A stretch of 64,000 bases of DNA from Amorphus orientalis (lineage in GTDB: Bacteria; Pseudomonadota; Alphaproteobacteria; Rhizobiales; Amorphaceae), in contig NZ_JAUSUL010000001.1 in NCBI RefSeq assembly GCF_030814015.1, positions 124,001 through 188,000 of the forward strand, read 5' to 3'. Under the pieces are notes generated by a model. The model did no database searches. It had not been told where the DNA came from and saw only the letters and a program-made list of their open reading frames with translations. Position numbers and translations under genes: made by a program. Numbering within the stretch: position 1 is the first letter of the stretch; each line of letters starts with the position of its first letter. Shown one piece after another: positions 1 through 8,262 of this stretch.

Positions 1-1283
1 GAGCCCTCGATGGGAGGGGCCGCCAGAATGGTGGTCGGGAAGACCAGCGCATCCAGCCGGTTGGCGGTGAACGTTTCCGCGTACAGCGCCTGAAGCTCCG
101 GCCGGAAGGTCTCGATCGCCGCGCGGTAGACTTCCTCCGGCATCTTCTTGTCGCCCATCACGAAGGTGCCGAACACGCCCTGGACGTCGGGGCTGGCGAC
201 CTGGTCGGCCACGTCTGCGAGGCTGATGCCCGCATCCCATTGCTCCAGGAAGGCGGGCAGATCCCGCGCGACCTCGTAGAGCGCGACGGGAAAGCCGATC
301 TTGCCGTTCAGCTCCATGAGATCCGGCAGCGCCACGCTGACGAGGGTGACGCCGGCGCCTTCCAGCTTCGCCGTCGCCTCGTTCCAGACGGCGGCGACCT
401 CCGGCGACAGGCCGGACACGAGGCTGTCGGCAATGCCGAGGCGGATCTCGCTCGGATCGACCGGATCCAGCTCGGTCGCGGTGCCGGTGATCACCCCGTC
501 GAGCAGGACCAGATCGTCGACGGTGCGCGCCAGCGGGCCGGGCGTGTCGCGGGTGTGGGAGATCGGCACGATGCCGGCGGCGGAATAGCGACCCATGGTC
601 GGCCTGAGGCCGGCGATCCCGTTGAGGGCGGCGGGGATGCGCACCGACCCGCCGGTGTCGGTGCCGAGACCGCCCGGAGCGAGCCGGGCCGCAACCGCCG
701 CACCCGTGCCGCCCGACGATCCGCCGGCGGACCGCTCGGGATCGTAGGCGTTGCCGACGGCGCCGAACCGGGCGTTGTCGGACGTGATGCCGAAGGCCAG
801 CTCGTGCATGTTCGTCTTGCCGAGAATGATGGCACCGGCATCGCGCAGCCGGGCGATCACCGGCGCGTCCCGCTCGCTGACGAAGCCTTCGAGTGCCGGC
901 GTTCCGCCGGTGGTCGGCTGCCCGGCGACGATGATGTTGTCCTTGATGACGAGAGGGACGCCCAGAAGCGGCATGTCCTCGCCGTCGCCCCGGGCGCGAA
1001 GCTCGTCGGCCTCCGCCGCGGCCGCCCGAGCCTCGGCGGCGTCCAGCGTGATGAAGGCGTTGAGGTTCGCGTTGGCATCCGCCGCTTCGGTCAGGGCCTC
1101 GACGAGTTCGCTGCTGGTGATGTCCCCGGCCTGCAGGGCGGAGGCGGCCTCGCGCACCGTCATTTGCCGGAGATCGTCCTGGGCAAGCGCCGGAGTGGCG
1201 GCCAGCACGCCGATCGCAACCCCGACGGCGGCCGCGCCCCGAAGGCTCAGGGTCTCGTGCCGCCTCGATGTGGTTCGTTTCAT
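1..1283 (-). CDS. Exported amidase (amidase-signature family), 3' end outside window
   Basis: Hydrolyses an amide bond; the substrate cannot be told from sequence. The protein begins with a typical Sec signal peptide (MKRTT... to about residue 35, ending LAQDD), so it acts in the periplasm. The amidase-signature triad is visible: the Lys in GVPLVIKDN, the cis-Ser in the Gly/Ser-rich GGSSGGTGAAV segment and the nucleophile Ser in TDTGGSVRIPA. About 427 residues are present and family members are usually 450-550, so only the C-terminus is missing. The ATG at 1283 has GAGGAGAAC upstream at good spacing. It is transcribed alone; the LuxR-type gene in the same direction lies behind a 600-base repeat-bearing gap. 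It is not a Glu-tRNA amidotransferase GatA, because GatA has no signal peptide. Confidence 0.88.
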   Translation of the reverse strand, partial: MKRTTSRRHETLSLRGAAAVGVAIGVLAATPALAQDDLRQMTVREAASALQAGDITSSELVEALTEAADANANLNAFITLDAAEARAAAAEADELRARGDGEDMPLLGVPLVIKDNIIVAGQPTTGGTPALEGFVSERDAPVIARLRDAGAIILGKTNMHELAFGITSDNARFGAVGNAYDPERSAGGSSGGTGAAVAARLAPGGLGTDTGGSVRIPAALNGIAGLRPTMGRYSAAGIVPISHTRDTPGPLARTVDDLVLLDGVITGTATELDPVDPSEIRLGIADSLVSGLSPEVAAVWNEATAKLEGAGVTLVSVALPDLMELNGKIGFPVALYEVARDLPAFLEQWDAGISLADVADQVASPDVQGVFGTFVMGDKKMPEEVYRAAIETFRPELQALYAETFTANRLDALVFPTTILAAPPIEG

Positions 1284-1513
1284 GGGAATGGTTCTCCTCT
1301 GGTTTATTCGGTCCCGGCTTTCCGCCGGTGATCCGCCAGCGTGCGTCATCCGGGACGGCTTGCCATCCTCGAAACTGATGATCCTGTGTGGGCTGTCTCC
1401 TGTCCCCTCACGCCGAGCTCGCTTGCGCTCACCGGCTCCGGGCGGGCGGCCTCCGGCCGGCGGACAGTCGTCCGCTGATGGTGGAAGCCAGCAACCGGAG
1501 AGACGCCTTCAAA

Positions 1514-1893
1514 GCAAACCCCGGGCGGAAAACCGGTACCCACTTTTCCTGGCGTTGCTTTCCTTCCTCGCAAAGCCGGACGCGAAACCGGTGCCCACTT
1601 TCGCTGGCATTGCTTGTCAGCGCGCGACCGCGCATCGACCAGTCAAGAGGCGCGGAGCGAAGCGACCGGGAATAAAGAAATGGCCGCGCCCGTGCAGCGG
1701 TGAGCGAAGCGAACTCGCGTGAGCGAAAAGACTCTTTTCTCCGCAACGCCAGGAAAACCGCTGCGCACTTTTCCTGGCGTTGCTTTCCTTCCTCGCAACG
1801 CCGGACGGAAAACCGGTGCCCACTTTTCCTGGCGTTGCTCTCTTTCAACGCAATGCCGGACGCGAAACCGGTTCCCACTTTCGCTGGCTTTGC
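1514..1893. repeat. Cluster of five REP-like palindromic units
   Basis: Five copies of an imperfect 41-46-base unit lie at 1514-1558, 1570-1613, 1743-1783, 1795-1838 and 1850-1893. Each starts near GCAACGCC and ends near GGCGTTGC, with a shared core around AAACCGGTGCCCACTTT. The third copy is an almost perfect hairpin: arms GCAACGCCAGGAAAA and TTTTCCTGGCGTTGC. Units are separated by about 11 bases, except between copies 2 and 3, where 130 bases of other sequence intervene. This whole 1284-1894 gap holds no convincing gene; 1284-1513 shows nothing recognisable. The core resembles palindromic elements common in rhizobial genomes. The last unit abuts the stop codon of the LuxR-type gene, so it may also act as a transcript end. 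Confidence 0.8.
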
Positions 1894-1894
1894 T

Positions 1895-2653
1895 TCAGAG
1901 CAACGCCGCGATCAGGGCCGCGCGGGAGCCGGTCCCGGTCTTGGCGAACATGTGGGAGAGGTGCGTGCGCAGGGTCGGCACGCCGATGCCGCAGGTGCGC
2001 GCGATCTGCGTATCGGTCCCGCCGGCGACCAGCGCGAAGGCGACGTCGCGCTCGCGCGGGGTCAGGCCGTGACGGTCCGCCGCCGCCCCGATGCGGGCCG
2101 CACGATCGGCCTCCCGGCGATGGTTCGCCAGAAGCCGCGCGGACCGCATCGCCCTGGCGAAGGCCGGACCGATCAGATCGAGAAGCGCGACGTCGGTGCG
2201 CTCGAAGTTCGGCCGTCCGCGTCGCCGCCAGATCCTCAGGTCGCCGACATGCTCCAGATCGACGTGGCCGTGATAGTTCATGCCGAAGCGGAGGCCGTCG
2301 CGGGCGAGGAAGTCGTTGAAGAATTCCGTCGCCTCCAGGGACTGCTGGTCCATCACCTCGTTGACGTGGGCCGCCCGTCCGTGCCGCTTCAGCGCCAGGG
2401 TGATCGGATCGCGGAACTGGAAGTAGGCGGCGTAGGTATCGAGATTGGCCGGGTCCATGTTGATGAAGACTCGGGAATCGAACACCCCGGCCGCCGGATC
2501 CCAGACATAAGAGGCGAAGTGATCCGCCCGGAACAGGTCGAGCAGGATCTCGCCCGCCCTCAGGCGCAGACGCTCGCCGTCCTCGCAGTCGGCCAGCGTC
2601 GTCATGAGCTCGCCGACCAGGCGAACGTCACGCGCGTCCAGGGTGGTCAACAT
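1895..2653 (-). CDS. LuxR-type helix-turn-helix transcriptional regulator
   Basis: 252-residue DNA-binding regulator. The C-terminal 60 residues form a LuxR/GerE domain that begins LTPRERDVAFALVAGG and continues with IARTCGIGVPTLRTHLSHMF. The first ~180 residues look like a GAF-type or ligand-sensing domain (aromatic-rich segment FASYVWDPAAG ... YFQFRDPITL), not a receiver domain: there is no phospho-acceptor Asp pattern. It does not clearly match the acyl-homoserine-lactone-binding residues of LuxR/TraR, so a quorum-sensing role is not claimed. No LuxI-type synthase is in the window. The stop codon touches the last REP-like unit. The amidase downstream in the same direction is a possible target by proximity only. 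Confidence 0.8.
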   Translation of the reverse strand: MLTTLDARDVRLVGELMTTLADCEDGERLRLRAGEILLDLFRADHFASYVWDPAAGVFDSRVFINMDPANLDTYAAYFQFRDPITLALKRHGRAAHVNEVMDQQSLEATEFFNDFLARDGLRFGMNYHGHVDLEHVGDLRIWRRRGRPNFERTDVALLDLIGPAFARAMRSARLLANHRREADRAARIGAAADRHGLTPRERDVAFALVAGGTDTQIARTCGIGVPTLRTHLSHMFAKTGTGSRAALIAALL

Positions 2654-2744
2654 CGTCCGATCCCACCTGTGATGGCAGAAGCGGCAAGTGTAGCCGAGCC
2701 CGGCGCGGCTTCAAGCTGAAGTGTCGGGCAGCCCCGCCGCTTCG

Positions 2745-3803
2745 CTAGCCGTCGAGCGGCAGCAGCGCCCAGTAGTCGAGGTCGAGCACGATCGACGGGT
2801 CGTAGCGCCCTTCCGCGTCCAGGTCCGGGAAGTCGGCGCAGGGCCGGTCCTTGGTCGCGATCGTCCTGAGCCGGAGCGCGCCGACGTCGCGGCGGCCGGG
2901 GATCTCGCCGCGGTCGATCACCTCCGACCAGGCGTAGATGGTGTCGCCGGCGAAGGTGGGCGAGACGTGGCGCCCGCCGTTGATCGCCGCCACATGGAAG
3001 GCCGGGGCGAGCCCGTTGAAGCTGAGCGCGCGGGCCAGCGAGATGATGTGGCCGCCATAGATGAGCCGGCGGCCGAACCGGCCCTCGGCCTCGGTGTGCT
3101 GGTTGAAGTGGACCTTGGCCGTGTTCTGATAGAGCCGGGTGGCGATCTGGTGCTCGGCTTCCTCGATGGTCATGCCGTCGACGTGGTCGATCCGCTCGCC
3201 GGGCTCGTAGTGCTCGTAGCGGAACGGCGAGCCGGCCAGCGCCGGCTCCCAGCCGTCGAGGTCGAGCAGCGGAACGGCGTTGCCGAGCGCATCGGCGTCG
3301 AGGGCGGCGGGAAGCTCGGGCACGTGGGGCTCGGGCGGCGGCGTGTCCGGATCGCGCTTGCGCACCATCACCCAGCGCACATAGTCGAGCACCTCCGTGC
3401 CGTCGGCCTTGTAGCCGGTGGAGCGGACATAGACGACGCCGGTCTTGCCGTTGGAGTTCTCCTTCACGCCGATCACCTCGGAGACGGCGTAGAGGCTGTC
3501 GCCGGGATAGACCGGCGCCAGGAAGCGGCAGCCCGCATAGCCGAGATTGGCCACCGCGTTGAGCGAAATGTCGGGCACCGTCTTGCCGAAGACGATGTGG
3601 AAGACGAGGAGGTCGTCGACCGGGGCGTGGGGATAGCCCAGCCCGTGGGCGAACGCGTCGGACGACTGGACCGCGAAGCGCGACCCGTAGAGCCCGGTAT
3701 AAAGCGCCACGTCGCCGCTCGTGACGGTGCGCGGCGTGGCATGGCGGATCACCATGCCGACGCTGAAATCTTCGAAGAAGTTACCGTAGAAGGTCTTCGC
3801 CAC
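2745..3803 (-). CDS. mch: Mesaconyl-CoA hydratase (beta-methylmalyl-CoA dehydratase)
   Basis: Interconverts beta-methylmalyl-CoA and mesaconyl-CoA in the ethylmalonyl-CoA pathway, which lets bacteria without isocitrate lyase assimilate acetyl-CoA. The protein holds two MaoC/hot-dog domains. Stretches such as GNFFEDFSVG, HATPRTVTSGDVALYTGLYG, LLVFHIVFGKTVPDISLNAVANLGYAG and DHVDGMTIEEAEHQIATRLYQNTAKVHFN match my recollection of the Rhodobacter enzyme closely. The frame stays open well upstream, but the family starts just before the FFEDF motif. A GTG at 3803 has AGGGG nine bases upstream; a second GTG at 3809 is too close to it. This gives 352 residues, the usual size. It is divergent from the RidA-like gene. 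No other pathway gene is in the window. Confidence 0.9.
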   Translation of the reverse strand: MAKTFYGNFFEDFSVGMVIRHATPRTVTSGDVALYTGLYGSRFAVQSSDAFAHGLGYPHAPVDDLLVFHIVFGKTVPDISLNAVANLGYAGCRFLAPVYPGDSLYAVSEVIGVKENSNGKTGVVYVRSTGYKADGTEVLDYVRWVMVRKRDPDTPPPEPHVPELPAALDADALGNAVPLLDLDGWEPALAGSPFRYEHYEPGERIDHVDGMTIEEAEHQIATRLYQNTAKVHFNQHTEAEGRFGRRLIYGGHIISLARALSFNGLAPAFHVAAINGGRHVSPTFAGDTIYAWSEVIDRGEIPGRRDVGALRLRTIATKDRPCADFPDLDAEGRYDPSIVLDLDYWALLPLDG

Positions 3804-3906
3804 GGACACGCGCCCCTGTAATGATCCCGTGCTGCAGTTGCAGCGCGCAAGCGATGCCGTGTCAAGGCGAAGGCGGCGCGGACGATAGGCACGAAAGGGG
3901 GAGGCC

Positions 3907-4314
3907 ATGACGCGACGACTGATTTCCACCGGTTCGCCGTTCGAGAAGAAGGCCGGGTACTCCCGCGCGGTGGTGGACGGCCACTGGGTGTTCGTGGCCG
4001 GAACCACGGGCTACGACTACGCCAGCATGACGATGCCGACGGACGTGGCCGACCAGGCGCGCAACGCGATCACGACCATCGAGAACGCGCTCGCCGACGC
4101 CGGCTCCAGCCTCGCCGACGTGGTGCGGGCCCGCTATTACATCACCGACCGCGCCCACGCCGACGCCGTGTTCGAAGTGCTGGGCGCCGCCTTCGGGGAG
4201 ATCCGGCCGGCCGCGACGCTGGTCATCTGCGAGCTTCTGAGCCCGGACATGAAGGTGGAGATCGAGGTGACGGCCCGGCGGAAGGACGCGCGGCCCGGCG
4301 ACCGCAGCGGCTGA
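3907..4314 (+). CDS. RidA/YjgF/UK114-family protein
   Basis: 135-residue member of the Rid family; RidA proper hydrolyses reactive enamine/imine intermediates from PLP enzymes. The sequence begins TRRLISTGSPFEKKAGYSRAVV and contains the family signature around VWVFVAGTTGYD and the C-terminal segment VEIEVTARR. The Arg of the RidA active site (R105 in E. coli numbering) is not obvious: the strand reads EIRPAATLVICELLSPDMKVEIEVTA, where the Arg precedes PAATLV as in many Rid subfamilies. A strong AAAGGGGGAGG lies just before the ATG. It is divergent from mesaconyl-CoA hydratase with 103 bases between them. Subfamily function is not assignable. Confidence 0.85.
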   Translation: MTRRLISTGSPFEKKAGYSRAVVDGHWVFVAGTTGYDYASMTMPTDVADQARNAITTIENALADAGSSLADVVRARYYITDRAHADAVFEVLGAAFGEIRPAATLVICELLSPDMKVEIEVTARRKDARPGDRSG

Positions 4315-4446
4315 CCCCGCAACCGGACGGACTGCCCGGCGTGCGGCGACCGGACCCGCTCGCCTTCCCCGTCGATTTCGTCTATTGGCTGCGCTCCGCG
4401 TCGCCGGCGACGCGACCCGACGACCCGAGATCTCGCAAGGACGCCC

Positions 4447-5028
4447 ATGCTCCGCCGCCTCTACGACAAGACCCTGGCCCTTGCCGCCGGCCGCCATGCC
4501 CCGAAAGCCCTTGCCGGGGTCTCCTTCGCCGAGAGCTCGATTTTCCCGATCCCGCCGGACGCGCTCCTGATCCCGATGGTGATCGCCAAGCGCGAGCGGG
4601 CCTGGTGGTTCGCGCTCATCTGCACGGTCGCCTCCGTCCTCGGCGGCGCGTTCGGCTACCTGATCGGCGCCGTCGCCTTCGAAACCGTGGCCGAACCGAT
4701 CCTCGCCTTCTACGGCTACGCCCACAAGTTCGAGGACTTCGCCGCGCGCTACAACGACTACGGCGCCTGGATCGTCTTCATTGCCGGCCTCACCCCGTTT
4801 CCCTACAAGGTGATCACGATCGCTTCGGGCGCCACCGGGCTCGACTTCGCCGTGTTCATGGTCGCCAGCGTGCTGTCGCGCGGCATCCGCTTCTTCGTCG
4901 TGGCCGGATTGCTCTATCTGTTCGGCCCGCCGATCCGCGCGTTCATCGAAAAGCGCCTCGGCCTGGTGTTCGTGGTCGGAGTGGTGCTGCTCGTGGGCGG
5001 CTTCGTCGCCGCCAAGTTCCTTCTCTAG
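4447..5028 (+). CDS. YqaA-family (DedA/SNARE-associated-like) inner-membrane protein
   Basis: 193-residue membrane protein with about five hydrophobic segments. The segment after the N-terminus reads FAESSIFPIPPDALLIPM, the hallmark of YqaA/DedA proteins (a re-entrant loop with E and PIPPD). A second conserved loop, GLTPFPYKVITIASG, follows in the middle. Related DedA proteins are linked to lipid flipping and membrane homeostasis; the role of YqaA itself is unknown. The ATG lies 133 bases after the RidA-like stop. A perfect hairpin at 5036-5056 follows directly and may end the transcript. Confidence 0.85.
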   Translation: MLRRLYDKTLALAAGRHAPKALAGVSFAESSIFPIPPDALLIPMVIAKRERAWWFALICTVASVLGGAFGYLIGAVAFETVAEPILAFYGYAHKFEDFAARYNDYGAWIVFIAGLTPFPYKVITIASGATGLDFAVFMVASVLSRGIRFFVVAGLLYLFGPPIRAFIEKRLGLVFVVGVVLLVGGFVAAKFLL

Positions 5029-5035
5029 TGCCCCT

Positions 5036-5056
5036 CGGCGTTTCCTGGAAACGCCG
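5036..5056 (+). terminator. Perfect hairpin behind the YqaA gene
   Basis: Arms CGGCGTTTCC and GGAAACGCCG are perfectly complementary with one base between them. It starts eight bases after the yqaA-like stop. No T-run follows, so it may be a processed or Rho-assisted 3' end rather than a classical terminator. Confidence 0.5.
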
Positions 5057-5081
5057 ACCGGTTCTAACCCTTTGTTTTGAT

Positions 5082-5125
5082 GCATGTCCGGACGGCCAAC
5101 CGGTTTCCATCTGGCCCGGACATGC
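5082..5125. repeat. Interspersed palindromic element upstream of dsbB
   Basis: Arms GCATGTCCGG (5082-5091) and CCGGACATGC (5116-5125) flank AACCGGTTTCCA-like sequence, and the left side is preceded by TTTGTTTTGAT. This arrangement resembles a palindromic repeat found many times in Hyphomicrobiales genomes (recollection). It lies 25 bases before the dsbB start. Its CCGGTTTCC core is related to the AAACCGGT core of the 1514-1893 cluster. Confidence 0.6.
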
Positions 5126-5150
5126 TCCAGTCGCATCGGAATTCGTCATC

Positions 5151-5660
5151 GTGACCCCCCAATCCCGCCAGCGTCTGACGACCCTCGCCGGGCTTGCCCT
5201 GCTCATCTCCGCCGCGACGATCCTCACGGCGTGGGGCTTCGAGTTGATCGGCGGCTACGTGCCGTGCCCGCTTTGCCTGCAGCAGCGCGTTCCATACTAT
5301 ATCGGGGTTCCGCTCACCGTCGTCGCGCTCTGGCTCGCCTATACCGCACGGATCACCGGTGCGCGGATCGTGATGGCGCTGTTTGCCGCGACCATGGCCT
5401 ACGGGCTCTATCTCGGGGTCTATCAGGCCGGCGCCGAGTGGGGCTTCTGGCAGGGCCCCACGGATTGCGCACCCGGCGACACCTCGGTCCGCGATGCGGC
5501 GAATTTCCTGCAGACGCTTCAGACCACGCGCATCGCGAGCTGCACCGATCCGGCCCTGCGCATCCTCGGCCTGTCGTTCGCCGGATGGAATGCGGTGGTG
5601 ACCCTTGTCCTGACGCTGTTGGGCCTCGTCGCAGCGCTTGGGCGGAGCAACCGGACCTGA
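5151..5660 (+). CDS. dsbB: Disulfide bond formation protein B (DsbB)
   Basis: Inner-membrane quinone reductase that reoxidises DsbA. The 169-residue protein has four hydrophobic segments. The first periplasmic loop carries CPLC (C39, C42) followed by LQQR, and the second loop carries the distal pair C106 (in TDC) and C131 (in IASC). The chosen start is GTG at 5151 (VTPQSRQR...), the only start near the expected N-terminus; the ribosome-binding site is weak. The longer open frame upstream is an artefact of GC-rich sequence. No dsbA is in the window. A 42-residue membrane protein follows six bases after the stop and is probably co-transcribed. Confidence 0.92.
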   Translation: MTPQSRQRLTTLAGLALLISAATILTAWGFELIGGYVPCPLCLQQRVPYYIGVPLTVVALWLAYTARITGARIVMALFAATMAYGLYLGVYQAGAEWGFWQGPTDCAPGDTSVRDAANFLQTLQTTRIASCTDPALRILGLSFAGWNAVVTLVLTLLGLVAALGRSNRT

Positions 5661-5666
5661 GCCGCG

Positions 5667-5795
5667 ATGACAGGAAAGAGGCCTCCTCCGGAACGCGACG
5701 ACTGGACGGAAATCTGGGGCCGCCGCATCGGGCGCGGCCTCGGTTATGTCGTCGCCGTCGGACTGATCGTCTATCTGGTAGTGACCTATCTCTGA
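5667..5795 (+). CDS. Small single-span membrane protein behind dsbB
   Basis: 42-residue open frame, ATG six bases after the dsbB stop. The N-terminal half is charged and Pro-rich (MTGKRPPPERDDWTEIWGRR) and the C-terminal half is one hydrophobic helix (GLGYVVAVGLIVYLVVTYL) that ends at the stop. This is a credible N-in single-pass membrane protein. I recognise no family. Tight spacing to dsbB argues for one transcript. Its reality rests on the clean charged/hydrophobic layout and the spacing. Confidence 0.6.
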   Translation: MTGKRPPPERDDWTEIWGRRIGRGLGYVVAVGLIVYLVVTYL

Positions 5796-6022
5796 GCGGA
5801 GCCCATGCCGCCGTTCCGCTGCCTCAGACATGTCATTTTCAAATGCGGAAACGAAGCGGCTGGATTATAGTCATCGTTCGATCCGTCCAGTCGGCTGCAC
5901 CTCCGGCCGCAGGCGGGATCGGTACGTTGGACCGTTTCTCCGGCGGGCGGCCAGCGATTTGATAGTTTTGACGTTTCGATTTCCACCGCCCGGCTTGCTG
6001 CAATTCCTCGATACCGGAAACG

Positions 6023-6445
6023 ATGAAGACGACCCTTCCTGATCGATGGCCGACTCTTACCGCGCCCGACCTGGACGCATTCGAGGTCCTCGCGCGCTCT
6101 TCCTACGAGCGGCTGCCGGAGTCGTTCCGTGCCCTGACCGGCGATCTCGTGATCCGGGTGGCCGAGTTCGCCGACCAGGACGCGCTGGACTCCCTGGAGC
6201 TGTCGTCTCCGTTCGAGCTTCTGGGCCTGTTCGAGGGCGTCGGGCTCGCCGCGACCGGCGGCCTGGCCGTGACCGGACAGATGCCGAATCATATCTGGCT
6301 GTATCGCCGGCCCATCCTCGACCACTGGGCGGAGAGCGGCGAGACCCTGGGTGACATCGTCACCCATGTGCTGATCCACGAAATCGGCCACCATTTCGGC
6401 CTCTCCGATGCCGACATGGAAGCGATCGAAGCCGCGTCGGACTGA
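6023..6445 (+). CDS. Zincin-like metallopeptidase family protein
   Basis: 140-residue minimal zinc-metallopeptidase-like protein of the PF06262 type. The zinc motif HEIGHHFGLSD (HExxHxxG, about residues 117-127) sits at the C-terminal end, as in the family, and the N-terminal part matches its usual pattern (PDLDAFEVLARSSYERLPESFR). No signal peptide is present, so it is cytoplasmic. Substrates are unknown. The preceding 227 bases (5796-6022) contain no gene I can support. It converges on modC with 27 bases between stops. Confidence 0.85.
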   Translation: MKTTLPDRWPTLTAPDLDAFEVLARSSYERLPESFRALTGDLVIRVAEFADQDALDSLELSSPFELLGLFEGVGLAATGGLAVTGQMPNHIWLYRRPILDHWAESGETLGDIVTHVLIHEIGHHFGLSDADMEAIEAASD

Positions 6446-6472
6446 CGGCCGCCCGCGGGCCGGTGGACATGA

Positions 6473-7558
6473 TCAGCCGAACGTGTCGCTGGCGAACGAC
6501 ACCGACTTCAGCAGCGCGTAGACCGGCTGGCCGGGGCGGAGCGCCAGGGCGGCGACCGCTTCCCGCGTGACCTGCGCCCTGAGCCGGGCCGAGCCCGCCT
6601 CAAGGTGAAGATCGGCAAAGGGCGTGTCCGGCTCCTCCTCGATCGACACGATCACGGCCTCCAGCACGTTGCGGACGCTGATCGCTTCCGGCCGCCGGGT
6701 CGCCACCGACACGTCGCGGGCCCGGATCCGGAGCCGGATCTCCTGGCCCGGCGTCAGTCCCGCGAAGGGGATGGAGAGCACCTGGCCGGCCAGATCGAGC
6801 CGCGTCATGCGGAAGTCCCGGTCCTCACCGACGACCCGTGCGGTGACCACTGCTCCGGCCTCCGCGCGGTCTCCGGACGGCGAGACCTGCTCGAACACCT
6901 CCACGCCGCCGCGCGCCGCGACCTTCCCCGCCGAGAGCACGACCACATCGTTGGCCAGACGCGCCACCTCCGAAACGTCGTGGCTGACATAAAGGACCGG
7001 GATGGCCCGTTCCCGGTGAAGCCGTTCGAGATAGGGCAGGATCTCCGCCTTGCTGGCCCGGTCCAGGGCGGCGAGCGGCTCGTCCATCAGAAGCAGGCTC
7101 GGCCGGGACAGGAGCGCACGGCCGATGGCGACCCGCTGGCGCTCGCCGCCCGACAGGTTGGCCGGCGAGCGCTCCAGCATCGAGCCCAATCCCAGAAGCT
7201 CGGCGGTGGCGTCGAGATCGGACGGCTGGGACCCGGAGCGCTTCAGTCCGTAGGCGAGATTGCCGCGGACGCTCAGATGCGGAAACAGGCTCGGTTCCTG
7301 AAAGACGTAGCCGAGCGCCCGGCGGTGGGTCCTGCGGAACACGCCGGCCGCATCGTCCTGCCAGACGGCGTCGCCGACCCGAACCCGGCCGCCGAGCCGG
7401 GCGAGTCCCGCAATGGCCCTGAGAACCGTCGTCTTGCCGGATCCGGACGCGCCGAACAGGGCGGTCACGCCACGCATCGGCGCGCGGAACGCCACGTCGA
7501 GGCGGAACTCGCCGACACGGCCGGCGAGCGCGACCTCGAGATCCTCAGGCTCGCTCAT
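6473..7558 (-). CDS. modC: Molybdate ABC transporter ATP-binding protein
   Basis: Energises molybdate import. Residues 1-230 form an ABC ATPase with Walker A GASGSGKT, signature [15 protein letters not shown], Walker [13 protein letters not shown] and the switch His in YVSHD. The C-terminal part (about 295-361) is a Mop/TOBE molybdate-binding domain. The open frame continues upstream because the ModB reading frame is also open, but the real start is the ATG at 7558, which overlaps the modB stop by four bases (ATGA), as is typical. 361 residues is the normal length. It is the last gene of modABC. Confidence 0.95.
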   Translation of the reverse strand: MSEPEDLEVALAGRVGEFRLDVAFRAPMRGVTALFGASGSGKTTVLRAIAGLARLGGRVRVGDAVWQDDAAGVFRRTHRRALGYVFQEPSLFPHLSVRGNLAYGLKRSGSQPSDLDATAELLGLGSMLERSPANLSGGERQRVAIGRALLSRPSLLLMDEPLAALDRASKAEILPYLERLHRERAIPVLYVSHDVSEVARLANDVVVLSAGKVAARGGVEVFEQVSPSGDRAEAGAVVTARVVGEDRDFRMTRLDLAGQVLSIPFAGLTPGQEIRLRIRARDVSVATRRPEAISVRNVLEAVIVSIEEEPDTPFADLHLEAGSARLRAQVTREAVAALALRPGQPVYALLKSVSFASDTFG

Positions 7559-8235
7559 CGGGCAGACCGCCGGCCGAGACGCTTTTCGACCAGCATCATG
7601 CTGAGGATCACCACGAAGGAGAACACGACCAGACCGGCCGACAGAAGGTGCGCCTTGCCCCACTGCAGCGTCTCGACGAAATCGAAGATCGCCACCGAGA
7701 GCACACGGGTCTCGCCGGGGATGTTGCCGCCGATCATGAGGACCACGCCGAACTCGCCGACCGTGTGGGCAAAGCCCAGCACCGCACCGGTGAGAATGCC
7801 GGGGCGGGCGAGCGGAAGCGCCACGGTCCAGAACGCGTCCCAGGGACCGGCCCTGAGTGTTGCGGCGACTTCCAGCAGGCGGTCGCCGGCCGCCTCGAAC
7901 GCGTTGCGGATGGGCTGCACCACGAAGGGCAGCGAATAGACGACGGAACCGATGACAAGCCCTTCGAAGGTGAAGGCGAGGGAGCGCAGCCCGAACCAGC
8001 CGCCGACCGTTCCGCCGGGGCCGTCCGGCCCGAGCACGATGAGGAGATAGAAGCCTAGGACCGTCGGCGGCAGCACGAGCGGCAGCGCGACCACCGCAGC
8101 GACGGCTTCCTTCCAGCGGGCCTTCGACCGGGCGAGCCACCAGGCGATCGGCGTGCCGACGACCAGAAGGGCCGCCGTCGTGATCAATGCGAGCCTCAGG
8201 GTGAGCAGAATCGGGCTCCAGAGCGACCCGTCCAT
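7555..8235 (-). CDS. modB: Molybdate ABC transporter permease
   Basis: 226-residue inner-membrane permease with about five membrane helices. The EAA-type cytoplasmic loop is visible ([26 protein letters not shown]), as is the family segment [18 protein letters not shown] at 8235 has GGAGAGGGC upstream. It overlaps modC by four bases and lies 27 bases after the modA stop, so the three genes form one unit. Confidence 0.95.
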   Translation of the reverse strand: MDGSLWSPILLTLRLALITTAALLVVGTPIAWWLARSKARWKEAVAAVVALPLVLPPTVLGFYLLIVLGPDGPGGTVGGWFGLRSLAFTFEGLVIGSVVYSLPFVVQPIRNAFEAAGDRLLEVAATLRAGPWDAFWTVALPLARPGILTGAVLGFAHTVGEFGVVLMIGGNIPGETRVLSVAIFDFVETLQWGKAHLLSAGLVVFSFVVILSMMLVEKRLGRRSAR

Positions 8236-8262
8236 CAGCGCGCCCTCTCCATGCCGGCCGGA

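Noticed and set aside
240-1331. Long forward-strand frame over the amidase gene
   Set aside because: It is the complement of a clear amidase; its translation is Arg/Gly/Asp-rich without any domain, as expected for antisense GC-rich sequence.
1514-1893. Possible CRISPR array
   Set aside because: The units are imperfect palindromes of varying length, the gaps are too short and repeat-like to be spacers, and no cas gene is in the window.
6473-8140. A ModB-ModC fusion protein from one long frame
   Set aside because: The upstream part of the frame is Arg-rich shadow of the modB frame; the real modB and modC overlap by four bases in different frames.
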